A stretch of 64,000 bases of DNA, taken from assembly GCA_030431825.1 (NCBI GenBank), contig JAUIIJ010000014.1:1-64000 (forward strand), in the 5' to 3' direction. Below the pieces are notes generated by a model. That model saw nothing but the letters and a program-made list of their open reading frames with translations, was not told where the DNA came from and ran no database searches. The DNA is from Alphaproteobacteria bacterium (GTDB lineage Bacteria > Pseudomonadota > Alphaproteobacteria > Rhodobacterales > Rhodobacteraceae). A program made the position numbers and the translations under genes. Below, in pieces: positions 7,074 through 14,783 of the stretch (position 1 is its first letter; each line of letters opens with the position of its first letter).

Positions 7074-7234
7074 ATGAAACCAAGATTTGTCATCGTCGCC
7101 GTGATTAGGTGCCGTTCGCCGTGGCGAGAACGGCGGTTGCACGGCGGGGGAGTCGGTGGCGTGTCGCAGAAGTCCCGCAGGGCTTGAGCGGTGGAAAGCC
7201 GAGGCGCGCATGTCATATCGTGAGGAGGATTGGT

Positions 7235-8944
7235 TTGAATAGTGTGGAGCATGATCGTTCGGCGCCGGTAGATGGCAGGTCGCATGTCGTCGGCGCGATG
7301 GAGCCGGACCTGAAGGATGTGACCATCCCCCGGTTGTTCCGCGAAACGCTGGACGCGTTCGGCGACCGAGAGGCACTGGTCTTTTCCGAAACCGGCCTGC
7401 GCCTGACCTATCGGCAGTTCGACGAGCGGATCGATCAATGCGCTGCGGGCCTGCTTGCGCTTGGTCTGCAAAAGGGGGATCGCGTCGGAATCTGGTCGCC
7501 GAACCGGTTCGAATGGGTTCTGACACAGTTCGCCACTGCGCGGATCGGCGCGATTCTCGTCAATATCAACCCGGCTTACCGGTTGTCCGAATTGCAGCAC
7601 GCGCTTCACAAGGTGGGGTGCAAGGCGTTGATCGCCGCGCCGGTGTTCAAGAGCTCGAACTATGTCGACATGCTTTGCGAGTTGCTGCCCGAACTCGCGA
7701 GTGCAAAACCCGGTGCCCTGAATGCCGCGAGCCTGCCCGAACTGCGCCACGTCATCGTGATGAGTGCCGATCCGGGGGCAGGCATGATGTCGTTTGACGA
7801 CCTTGCGACACTCGGCGGGGCCGACGAACGCGCACAGCTTGATGCCATCGATGCGACGCTGACACCGCAGGAGCCGATCAATATTCAGTTTACCTCGGGC
7901 ACGACGGGATTGCCCAAGGGCGCGACCCTGTCGCATTTCAACATCGTCAACAACGCGCGGTTCGTGACCGACCGTATCGATATGACAGACGCGGATACCC
8001 TGGTGATCCCGGTACCGTTGTATCACTGTTTCGGGATGGTCATGGGTGTGCTTGGCGCGGTCAGCAAGGGCGCGCGCATCGTCTTTCCCGGCGAAGCCTT
8101 TGATCCGGTACAGACCCTGGATGCGACCGAGGCGGAACGCGCGACCGCGCTCTACGGGGTGCCGACGATGTTCGTGGCGATGCTGCAGGAACTTGGCAAC
8201 CGATCGCGCGACCTGTCGAGTTTGCGGACGGGTATCATGGCGGGTGCACCCTGTCCGATCGAGGTCATGAACCGGGTCGGCAGCGAGATGCACATGTCCG
8301 AGGTCACGATCTGCTATGGCATGACGGAAACGTCGCCGGTGTCATTCCAGAGCTTTACCAACGACCCGGTCGACAAGCGCTGTGAAACCGTGGGGCGTAT
8401 TCATCCGCATCTCGAGGTGAAGCTGATCGACGAGTCGGGCGAGACCGTGGCTGTTGGCGAACGCGGCGAGATTTGCACCAGAGGTTATTCGGTGATGACC
8501 GGGTATTGGGGCGACGAGGAGGCAACCGGAAAGAGCATCCGGGATGGGTGGATGCATACCGGCGATCTGGGTGTGTTCGACGAGCTTGGATTCTGCTCGA
8601 TCGTGGGACGGGTCAAGGACATGATCATTCGAGGCGGCGAGAACATCTTTCCGCGCGAGATCGAGGAATTCCTGATCCGGCATCCCGCTGTCAGCGAGGC
8701 GCAGGTGTTTGGCGTTCCCGATGAAAAGCTCGGCGAGGTCGTCTGCGCGTGGATCATCGAGAAGCCAGGCAGCGCGCTCGCGACCGAGGAGATAAGGGAA
8801 TTCTGCAAGGGGCAGATTGCCCACTACAAAGTGCCCAAACACGTGCGGGTCGTTTCCGAACTGCCAATGACCATCACGGGAAAACCGCAGAAATTCGTCA
8901 TGTCCGAACGCATGCAGGACATGCTGGCCAAAGAAGCGGAATAG
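7235..8944 (+). CDS. Fatty/aryl acyl-CoA synthetase (AMP-forming)
   Basis: This 569-residue member of the ANL adenylating family activates a carboxylate with ATP and CoA. The P-loop signature FTSGTTGLPKGATLSH is at about residue 219, YGMTETSPV (A5 motif) at about 360, the A7 Asp in WMHTGDLG, the hinge motif GRVKDMIIRGGENIFPREIE, and the A10 Lys in TITGKPQK. It looks like the ACSF2/FadD-like branch with broad medium-chain or arylalkanoate substrates. The start is the TTG at 7235: GAGGAGG at 7222-7228 sits six bases before it, and the ORF upstream has no protein-like sequence. It lies between the FeaR-like regulator and the amine dehydrogenase operon and shares the putative activator motif, so its substrate may be the acid formed from the amine-derived aldehyde. 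The substrate is not determined by sequence. Confidence 0.88.
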   Translation: MNSVEHDRSAPVDGRSHVVGAMEPDLKDVTIPRLFRETLDAFGDREALVFSETGLRLTYRQFDERIDQCAAGLLALGLQKGDRVGIWSPNRFEWVLTQFATARIGAILVNINPAYRLSELQHALHKVGCKALIAAPVFKSSNYVDMLCELLPELASAKPGALNAASLPELRHVIVMSADPGAGMMSFDDLATLGGADERAQLDAIDATLTPQEPINIQFTSGTTGLPKGATLSHFNIVNNARFVTDRIDMTDADTLVIPVPLYHCFGMVMGVLGAVSKGARIVFPGEAFDPVQTLDATEAERATALYGVPTMFVAMLQELGNRSRDLSSLRTGIMAGAPCPIEVMNRVGSEMHMSEVTICYGMTETSPVSFQSFTNDPVDKRCETVGRIHPHLEVKLIDESGETVAVGERGEICTRGYSVMTGYWGDEEATGKSIRDGWMHTGDLGVFDELGFCSIVGRVKDMIIRGGENIFPREIEEFLIRHPAVSEAQVFGVPDEKLGEVVCAWIIEKPGSALATEEIREFCKGQIAHYKVPKHVRVVSELPMTITGKPQKFVMSERMQDMLAKEAE

Positions 8945-8968
8945 GGGGCGCCGATGCGCGTTGTCGGT

Positions 8969-9010
8969 GCTTGCAGGCATGGTCCCGACGGTCTTGCAAG
9001 CAACAATTTT
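8969..9010 (+). terminator. Weak candidate terminator after the acyl-CoA synthetase
   Basis: GCTTGCA (8969-8975) and TGCAAGC (8995-9001) form a 7-bp stem with a 19-base spacer, followed shortly by ATTTT (9006-9010). The loop is long and the T-tract short, so this is only a possible terminator. Confidence 0.3.
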
Positions 9011-9375
9011 GTTGATCGGCTGATGATCACTTCGTAGCATCAAGCGGGTGGCTTCAGGTGCCGGTCTGGCTTGAACATTGTGCAAGAAAGGGCGTCTGCA
9101 TTGAAAATAAAGGATAAAATTGGCGCATTTGTCCCGGCTTTTGGCGCGGCAGGCCAAGACCCGATCCTGTCCCTGTGGTGTCGTTTGATGCAACGCAGCC
9201 GGAACGCGATGATGGGGAGGGACGGCGATGGCTCTTATGAGACCAGGCCCGGCATGACGGGGCGGATGCCTTGTTTGCGGACAGTCGCGAATGCCGCGCC
9301 GCGCTTTCGATCGGATCGTTTGAGGCCCTGTTCCGCGCTCACCCTTCCCGCGCCCGACAGATGGAGGGCCGACGC
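9011..9375. other. Promoter region of the amine dehydrogenase operon
   Basis: This gap between the acyl-CoA synthetase and aauB has no credible gene. It contains an unusually A+T-rich stretch at 9100-9120 directly before the TGGCGC repeat pair at 9121-9147, then ordinary GC-rich DNA. An open frame through 9071-9379 has no family resemblance. I regard the region as the regulated promoter and leader of aauB. Confidence 0.5.
9121..9147 (+). promoter_or_regulatory. Direct repeat TGGCGC, 21-bp period: candidate AraC-type activator site 2
   Basis: TGGCGC at 9121-9126 and 9142-9147 repeat the arrangement found at 7047-7073, again with a 21-bp period, about 230 bp before aauB. Flanks are also alike: both loci contain one half-site preceded by TTT and followed by G, and one followed by AT. 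Likely bound by the FeaR-like regulator; inferred. Confidence 0.55.
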
Positions 9376-10554
9376 ATGACACTGAAACACCATTCACAAC
9401 ATACCAGCAGGTTGCCCATGAAAAACAAAGCTATATCCGCCCTTTCGCTCCTGGCTGTCCTTGGTGGGCAGGCCGGCGCGCAGGAAGTTGACCTGGAACC
9501 GGAAACGCTTGTGGTCGAAGAGCGCATTTCCGAGGGAGAACATGTCTATGTCATGGATATGGGCATTTCCGGTCCCAGCTCCATCATGGTGCTGAATGCC
9601 GATGACCTGTCTCTGGAAGGGAACATCGGTGCCGGCAACTTCAGCCAGATGCTGATGAGTCCGGACAGGTCGAGCGTCTATACGTCATCGGTTTTCATGA
9701 GCCGCTACACTTATGGCGATGTCGAGGCCGTGGTGACCGAATGGGACTCGCAGGCGCTCACCGCCAAACGCGAAATCATCGTCTCCAACAAGCTCGCCCA
9801 GACCCTGAGCCAGCGCGGGGCGCTCAATCTGTCGTCCGATGGCGGTTATCTCGTGGTCCAGAACGCCACGCCCGCCACCTCGGTCAGCATTGTGGACCTG
9901 ACCGAAAACAAGGAACTCGTCGAAATCCCGACGCCCGGCTGCTGGACCGCCTATCCGGCGCTGGATGACATGGCCTTCTCGACGTTGTGCGGCGACGGCA
10001 CGGTGGTCAAATACACTTATGCGGCGGATGGCAGCTTTGGCGATCCGGCGAGATCCGACAAGATATTCGATCCCGATGCCAACCCGGTCTTTGGCAATGC
10101 GGTGCGCGTCGGCGGCAATCTCGTCTACGTGTCCTACGCGGGTGCCCTGCTGGTCGTTGACGACAGCGCAGACACGCCGACGCTGGTCAAGACCATCGAG
10201 TTTGCCGAAGAGGGCTGGGCTCCGTCGGGATATAATCTGATGGGGTATCACGAACCGTCCCAGACGCTGTTCATAACCATGCATTCCAACCCGTTTGATG
10301 GCTCGCACAAGCTGCCCGCCGAAGAAATCTGGGCGATCAACATGGAGAGCGAAACCGTCACCGGGCGGTCCGAAGCCAATGGCGAAGGCAATATCACCGT
10401 CAGCGGTGGTGATGTTCCCGCGGTGTTCGGTGTCGATCACCTTGGCGGCGTGCGTCGCTATGATGTCACGCTTGGCGATACGGTGAGCCTGGCCAAGGCC
10501 GCGGAAAGCGAAGGCGTCGTGTTCTTTGCCACCATCCTCTCGACCGACTACTGA
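9376..10554 (+). CDS. aauB: Aralkylamine dehydrogenase, large (alpha) subunit
   Basis: This 392-residue periplasmic protein has a Sec signal peptide (KNKAISALSLLAVLGGQAGA, cleaved before QEVD). The mature part is a seven-bladed beta-propeller of the MauB/AauB family; blocks recalled from the Alcaligenes enzyme are shared, such as VVQNATPATSVSIVDL, GCW near the middle, GYNLMGYH and LPAEEIWAIN. With the TTQ-bearing small subunit it forms an alpha2-beta2 enzyme that oxidises primary amines to aldehyde, ammonia and two electrons. GGAGGG at 9363-9368 supports the ATG at 9376; the ATG at 9418 gives a shorter signal peptide and remains possible. It is the first gene of the operon and ends one base before aauE begins. 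Confidence 0.9.
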   Translation: MTLKHHSQHTSRLPMKNKAISALSLLAVLGGQAGAQEVDLEPETLVVEERISEGEHVYVMDMGISGPSSIMVLNADDLSLEGNIGAGNFSQMLMSPDRSSVYTSSVFMSRYTYGDVEAVVTEWDSQALTAKREIIVSNKLAQTLSQRGALNLSSDGGYLVVQNATPATSVSIVDLTENKELVEIPTPGCWTAYPALDDMAFSTLCGDGTVVKYTYAADGSFGDPARSDKIFDPDANPVFGNAVRVGGNLVYVSYAGALLVVDDSADTPTLVKTIEFAEEGWAPSGYNLMGYHEPSQTLFITMHSNPFDGSHKLPAEEIWAINMESETVTGRSEANGEGNITVSGGDVPAVFGVDHLGGVRRYDVTLGDTVSLAKAAESEGVVFFATILSTDY

Positions 10555-10555
10555 G

Positions 10556-11086
10556 ATGGAGGCGATCGCCCCCCTTGCGTCGGTGACGATCACCACCTTT
10601 CTGGTGATCGTGATCATGCGCGCTGCCTGGCACAAGCTTGAACGGTTTCTTGAGACCGTGGGCTTTGCACAGGGCTACGGGGTGGTTCCGGACCGGTGGG
10701 CGGCGCCGATCGTGCGAATCTTGACGGCAATCGAAATCGGTATCGTGCTTGCCCTGCTGATCCCCGCAACGCGAATGCCCGGTGCGGTGGCCGCGGCCCT
10801 GTTGTTCACCGGTTACGGCCTGCTGATGGCAACCGCGCTGATGCGCGGGCGCAGCGAGATCGACTGCGGCTGTGGCGGTGCGCCACAGATCGTGTCGGGA
10901 TATACGTTGCTCCGGAACGCGATACTGGCGGGGCTCGCCCTGATCGTGGCCGTCTTGCCTGCGCAAGCCGTCGGAGCGGTTGATGCCGCTGCGGCGATTG
11001 CAGCCGCACTGGTTCTCGCCGCGATCTACGCGGTCGTCGAAAAACTCGCCTCGCACCTGCCCAATATCCGCGCAGGAGAAAGCTGA
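10556..11086 (+). CDS. aauE: MauE/AauE-type membrane protein for small-subunit maturation
   Basis: This 176-residue integral membrane protein has four to five hydrophobic helices (about residues 6-25, 48-70, 75-95, 112-132, 140-160). It contains the vicinal-type motif CGCGG (DCGCGGAPQ) between helices, characteristic of MauE/DoxX-like thiol proteins. MauE is needed for export and disulfide formation of the amine dehydrogenase small subunit together with MauD. The ATG at 10556 starts one base after the aauB stop with no separate RBS, so translation is probably coupled. Confidence 0.9.
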   Translation: MEAIAPLASVTITTFLVIVIMRAAWHKLERFLETVGFAQGYGVVPDRWAAPIVRILTAIEIGIVLALLIPATRMPGAVAAALLFTGYGLLMATALMRGRSEIDCGCGGAPQIVSGYTLLRNAILAGLALIVAVLPAQAVGAVDAAAAIAAALVLAAIYAVVEKLASHLPNIRAGES

Positions 11087-11087
11087 C

Positions 11088-11678
11088 ATGACTCTGCTCG
11101 TCTTTTCCAACCTGTTGCTCTGGATCATCGTGATCGTTCAGATCGGAGTCATCTTTGCACTGGCCCGCCAGGTCGGCATCCTCTTTGAGCGGGTCTCTCC
11201 GGTCGGGGCGATGATTTCCGACAGCGGGCCGGGGTTGGGCGACAAGGTTGCGCCGATGGCGTTGCCAAACCTGAATGGCGAGGGCCTGACCCTCGCAGGC
11301 AGCGACGGGCGCGCGCAGCTGGTGTTTTTCCTCTCGACCAGTTGTCCGATCTGCAAGGCCCTGTTGCCGGCGCTGAAATCGATCCAGTCGGACGAGGCCG
11401 CATGGCTGGATGTGATCCTGGCGTCGGACGGCCGCGAAGCGCTGCACCGTCGCCTGATCGACGCGGAAGGGCTTCAGGGGTTCCCCTATGTCCTGTCTTC
11501 GGAACTCGGGATGAGTTTCCGGGTCTCCAAACTCCCCTTCGCCATTCTCATCGACAAGGAAGGCAAGGTTGACGCCAAGGGTCTCGTGAACAGCCGGGAA
11601 CAGCTTGAAAGCCTGTTCACCGCGTCCGAGACCGGAATACCCTCATATCAAGCCGCCGTTGCCGGCATGACATCGTAA
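11088..11678 (+). CDS. aauD: MauD/AauD-type thioredoxin-fold protein
   Basis: This 196-residue protein is anchored by an N-terminal membrane segment (about residues 4-26) and carries a periplasmic thioredoxin/peroxiredoxin-like domain with a CPIC active site (STSCPICKALLPAL, about residue 86), and the cis-Pro region KLPFAILID. In the mau system MauD is the thiol-disulfide factor required for correct disulfides in the small subunit. AGGAGA lies eight bases before the ATG at 11088, and aauE ends at 11086. The neighbouring small subunit has lost one disulfide pair, so this isomerase may handle five bonds rather than six. Confidence 0.92.
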   Translation: MTLLVFSNLLLWIIVIVQIGVIFALARQVGILFERVSPVGAMISDSGPGLGDKVAPMALPNLNGEGLTLAGSDGRAQLVFFLSTSCPICKALLPALKSIQSDEAAWLDVILASDGREALHRRLIDAEGLQGFPYVLSSELGMSFRVSKLPFAILIDKEGKVDAKGLVNSREQLESLFTASETGIPSYQAAVAGMTS

Positions 11679-11708
11679 CTCTTCGTTCCACCAAGAAGGA
11701 AACCGCCC

Positions 11709-12236
11709 ATGACCCGTATCATCGACAAACTCCTTGAACGTCTCGACAAGAGTGTCGAAACCAATATCCGCTCGTCGGCACGCCAACACGGTCGCCGCTC
11801 GTTCCTTGCACGCACCGGATCGGCGCTGTTCGGGGCGGCTGTTCTGTCGCCTGTGCTGCCGTTCGACCGTCGCGCCCATGCATCCGAAGGCGGTGGAGCG
11901 GAGGATCCGTGCAGCTACTGGCGCCACTGCGCCATTGACGGCTTCCTTTGCGATCAGTCCGGCGGTTCGCTGACCACCTGCCCGCCGGGATCTTCGGTGT
12001 CGGCGGTGTCCTGGGTCGGCACCTGCAGCAATCCGGATGACGGCAAGGAATACCTGATCAGCTATAATGACTGCTGCGGGAAACCGTTCATTCCGACCGC
12101 GACCTTCTGCAACAACAACAAGGGCGAGCGCCCCGGTTATCGTATGAGCCTGTATAACGACGTGAACTGGTGCACGGCCAACACCGACAAGGGCTATCAT
12201 TGTACCGTGTCGATTGTCGTGGGTACGGCGGAATGA
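11709..12236 (+). CDS. aauA: Aralkylamine dehydrogenase, small (beta) subunit, TTQ precursor
   Basis: This 175-residue precursor has a long Tat-type leader (GRRSFLARTGSALFG, about residues 36-50) before the mature domain from about residue 60. Tryptophans for the TTQ cofactor are in VSWVGTC and NDVNWC, and the catalytic base Asp is in SYNDCC. The motifs CAIDGFLC, SYNDCCGK, ERPGY and NDVNWC group it with aromatic amine dehydrogenase rather than methylamine dehydrogenase. Only ten mature-domain cysteines are present rather than twelve. The two missing positions, in CDQSGG (family CxC) and ATFC (family CxC), correspond to C38 and C86 of methylamine dehydrogenase, which as I recall bond to each other. 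AAGGAAA precedes the ATG. The stop overlaps the next gene (ATGA). Confidence 0.93.
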   Translation: MTRIIDKLLERLDKSVETNIRSSARQHGRRSFLARTGSALFGAAVLSPVLPFDRRAHASEGGGAEDPCSYWRHCAIDGFLCDQSGGSLTTCPPGSSVSAVSWVGTCSNPDDGKEYLISYNDCCGKPFIPTATFCNNNKGERPGYRMSLYNDVNWCTANTDKGYHCTVSIVVGTAE

Positions 12237-12679
12237 ACCTGAGGGTTCTGCTTGGCGCGGCGACCCTGCTGTCCGGCGTTGGTCTGGCGCAGCAGGGGGC
12301 GGCGGACGGTGCCGAGCTGTTCGCGAATAACTGTGCCATCTGTCATAACGCGGGTGGTACGGGCACGCCTGGGCTTGCTCCTGCGCTGGACCGGCCCGAG
12401 TTCTGGCAGGCGCTCGGGGATAACGCGGGTGCCTATATCAGCACTGTCATGACAAAGGGTTTCAACATGCCGATCACCGTCCGTGGCGAGCGGTTTGCCG
12501 GTATGCCGATGATCCCTGTCACAGGCGTATCGGACGAGGATCTTGCCTCGATCGGCAGTTGGGTGCTCGCCAATCTGGGTGAACTGGACCAGACCGTCAC
12601 CGCTGAAGATGTCGCAAGCGCCCGTGGCGGTGCACTGGGCAACGCGGACCTCAAGGCGATGCGCCCAGAATCCGAATGA
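12233..12679 (+). CDS. Periplasmic monoheme c-type cytochrome
   Basis: This 148-residue protein has a signal peptide (MNLRVLLGAATLLSGVGLAQQGAA) and a class I cytochrome c fold: CAICH at about residues 34-38 and a likely axial Met in NMP or in MPMIPV further on. The ATG overlaps the aauA stop codon, so it is translationally coupled to the enzyme. This makes it the best candidate for electron acceptor from TTQ, or a heme protein in cofactor maturation. No mauG-like diheme peroxidase or cupredoxin acceptor gene is seen nearby. Confidence 0.9.
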   Translation: MNLRVLLGAATLLSGVGLAQQGAADGAELFANNCAICHNAGGTGTPGLAPALDRPEFWQALGDNAGAYISTVMTKGFNMPITVRGERFAGMPMIPVTGVSDEDLASIGSWVLANLGELDQTVTAEDVASARGGALGNADLKAMRPESE

Positions 12680-12686
12680 GGCTGAA

Positions 12687-13133
12687 ATGAAGCGGGTTCT
12701 GATTGCTCTGGCTGCGACGTGGATTGGCGCGGCACCTGTCGCCTCGTCGGAAAATGGGGCGACGATGTCGCCGCACGCCAACTATCTTCTCTATTGCTCG
12801 GGATGTCATCGTCAGGATGGTGCCGGTGCGATCGAAGGCGGGATCCCCGCTTTTCAGGATTCGGTTGGCTATATTGCCGGTATCGAGACCGGACGCACCT
12901 ACATCATGCACGTTCCCGGCGTGATTTCGACCAATATGTCCGATGCCGACGTGGCAGGCGTCCTGAACTACATTCTGGATCGATGGGGCGAAGAGGGCGG
13001 CGCGGATTTCTCCGCCGAGGAAGTCACCCGGCGCCGCGCCCTGCCGGTGGCAGATGTCGTCGTTTATCGTCGTCAGGTCGTGGAAGAACTGAAAGAGGCC
13101 GGGATAAAGATCGCCGATTATCCCTGGCCCTGA
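12687..13133 (+). CDS. Periplasmic monoheme c-type cytochrome, second
   Basis: This 148-residue protein has a short signal peptide (KRVLIALAATWIGAAPVAS) and one heme motif CSGCH (LLYCSGCHRQDGAG, about residues 37-41). Candidate axial Met residues follow (MHVPG, TNMSD). It resembles small cytochromes found after aauA in other aromatic amine clusters, to the extent I can recall them. It starts seven bases after the previous stop, without a strong separate RBS. Together with its neighbours it would carry electrons from the amine dehydrogenase or take part in TTQ biogenesis; sequence cannot separate these roles. Confidence 0.88.
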   Translation: MKRVLIALAATWIGAAPVASSENGATMSPHANYLLYCSGCHRQDGAGAIEGGIPAFQDSVGYIAGIETGRTYIMHVPGVISTNMSDADVAGVLNYILDRWGEEGGADFSAEEVTRRRALPVADVVVYRRQVVEELKEAGIKIADYPWP

Positions 13134-13232
13134 CCGGGGCCAGCCGCGCTATGCGGTCGATCCGGCTCACCTGTTACTGCCCGCCGTCGGGTTCGCTTCG
13201 TGAAATGTGGCGCGACATGTCATAGGTGGCCA

Positions 13233-13859
13233 ATGACCATTCTCGCAATCGTGATTGCATCGGTGTTCGCGACGACGTTCCTCGTGGGCCCGGTGGGAGG
13301 CGGATACTATTGGGATTTTGGCAATGCGCTCGGGTTCCTGGCCTTGGCGGGCCTGTTGTTCCAGATGGTGCCCTATCCGCGATCACAGGTTGCGCGGCGG
13401 CATGAAAGACTCGGCTATTGGGTGCTGGCACTTGCGATAGCCCATGCGCTCTGGTTTCTGGCAGGGGACGCGACAGTACGGGTTTACCTGCAGCCCGGCG
13501 CACCCTTCTACATGTGGGCTGGTCTGGTCGGTGTCCTGGCGATGGCGGCGCTTTGCAGTCTCGCGCGATTGCCCGACCGGATGCGCGTTCACAGGCGATA
13601 CAGCAGTTTTCGCACAACCCATCGTGTACTGGGATTCGTCGTTGTCGCGGCCAGTGTGATACACGTGTTGCCCAGCGGGTTTTACCTTGCGACATGGGTG
13701 CAATGGGGCGCGCTCGGCGCGATCGTGGCGTGTAGCTGCCTCGGTCGGGGCTACTGGGTTCGGCTGTCACGTCCGCCATCGGCGTCCACCGCCGTTTTCC
13801 TGGTGTGTGGCGGCGTCGCGGTTCTTTTGTTTGTCCTGCTGCGGAACGGGGTGACATGA
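13233..13859 (+). CDS. Integral membrane protein, probable b-heme (ferric-reductase-like)
   Basis: This 208-residue protein has six hydrophobic helices (about 2-22, 28-46, 62-82, 92-112, 125-148, 152-172, with another at 185-203). Histidines sit inside helices in spaced pairs (AIAHALWF; RTTHRVLGF...SVIHVLPSG), as in the FRD/cytochrome b561-like folds that bind two b hemes across the membrane. It overlaps the tetraheme cytochrome gene by ATGA. A membrane b-type protein paired with periplasmic multiheme c-type protein suggests electron exchange between quinone pool and periplasm for this pathway. The ATG at 13233 is followed at once by the first helix. Confidence 0.7.
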   Translation: MTILAIVIASVFATTFLVGPVGGGYYWDFGNALGFLALAGLLFQMVPYPRSQVARRHERLGYWVLALAIAHALWFLAGDATVRVYLQPGAPFYMWAGLVGVLAMAALCSLARLPDRMRVHRRYSSFRTTHRVLGFVVVAASVIHVLPSGFYLATWVQWGALGAIVACSCLGRGYWVRLSRPPSASTAVFLVCGGVAVLLFVLLRNGVT

Positions 13860-14224
13860 AGGGGATCCTGGCAATCCTGCTGCTGCTCGCCGTCGCGCTT
13901 GTCGTGCTCGGGCCACCCTTCGCGTCTGTTTCGGCCGATCGCGCGGCCTTGTTCGAAAATGGTGAGCCGATATTGCCGATGACCTTCGCGCACAACGATC
14001 ATTTCCGCGTTGCCTGCGCGACCTGTCATCACGAATTTGTCGACGGGACGGGGGGGCTGCCCTGCATCGCATGCCATGCCACAGACAAGCAGGTCGCACA
14101 TCGGTTCGAAGAGCAGTTTCACACCCTGTGCCGCTCCTGTCATGTGCGGGAACAGGCACTGGGCAAACCAAGCGGCCCCACCCGACAATGCGCCGATTGC
14201 CACCTGCCCGACACAGCGTTCTGA
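13856..14224 (+). CDS. Tetraheme c-type cytochrome (class III/c7-like)
   Basis: This 122-residue protein has an N-terminal hydrophobic segment (residues 2-25) that exports or anchors it, and then four CxxCH motifs: CATCH, CIACH, CRSCH and CADCH, with extra histidines (FAHNDHF, HHEF, HRFEEQFH) for bis-His ligation. The pattern is that of cytochrome c3/c7 proteins, low-potential multiheme carriers. It is the last gene of the operon, translationally coupled to the membrane protein. Such a protein is unusual next to an amine dehydrogenase whose electrons normally leave at high potential, so a role in reductive cofactor maturation is also possible. Confidence 0.88.
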   Translation: MKGILAILLLLAVALVVLGPPFASVSADRAALFENGEPILPMTFAHNDHFRVACATCHHEFVDGTGGLPCIACHATDKQVAHRFEEQFHTLCRSCHVREQALGKPSGPTRQCADCHLPDTAF

Positions 14225-14239
14225 TCGGGGCTTTATGGC

Positions 14240-14524
14240 GGTCGAAACGGGAACAGCGTCCGGCTTTGCGCATGGCCTTGGCGGCAAGAGCATTCTTTTG
14301 CTTAGCTACTTGTCCTCGATGACGGCGGCGCCTGGTTCCAGTTCTGGTATCGGCACCTGTTCGACATTGGCCGCAAAGACTTCGCCATCCATCGCACAAT
14401 GATCACCCATGGTGGGATAAGCACTTTGGCGCCGAGGCCTGAGTAGAGCGCCTGAATGCAGAGCCGCTTTACACAGGTCGCCAGATGCGACCGTCTGCTG
14501 GTGAAGACTTCCGGGTGTGAACAC
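14240..14524 (-). pseudogene. Degenerate IS630-family transposase fragment
   Basis: On the minus strand the frame from about 14524 reads through MDGEVFAANVEQV and IPELEPGAAVIED, then a TAG, then in register LAKQKNALAAKAMRKAGR. These align with the IS630 transposase segment normally reading NGEAFLAYVEQVLVPEL..GDIVIMDNL..HK...AAMRKAG. The stop replaces the catalytic DN motif region, and both ends are missing. It sits 16 bp beyond the tetraheme gene and marks the right end of the amine locus. Confidence 0.7.
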
Positions 14525-14783
14525 GCACGCAAGATTTGGGTCTGATTCGAAGTTGATGCACTTTGAAGGTTAAGGTGCCGTGAATAGGCATACCTTGAGC
14601 AGATCAGTGTTTGTACGGGCGGGTGTCCCGGATACCGTCATTGCGGGCGCAGATGGCGACGGAAGGCAACGGGCGGGACGCCGGTGCGGTGACGACCAGT
14701 GACAAGGGCGGTAGCGGTGAACAGGCACTCACGGGAGGGTGTGGGTTTTCGCGTTTCATGCTGCCGGTTACGGAAATGACGGA
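14525..14783. other. Intergenic, no recognisable gene
   Basis: Between the IS630 relic and the stop of the T6SS-linked repeat protein I see no gene and no clear terminator. A small open frame on the plus strand entering from 14611 is antisense to the repeat protein for most of its length. Confidence 0.4.

Noticed and set aside
9071-9379. 102-codon frame before aauB
   Set aside because: Overlaps the proposed operator and the RBS of aauB and has no resemblance to known proteins.
11709-12236. Assignment as methylamine dehydrogenase (mauA)
   Set aside because: Sequence blocks GFLC, SYNDCCGK, ERPGY and NDVNWC fit aromatic amine dehydrogenase better, and mauF, mauG and amicyanin genes are absent.
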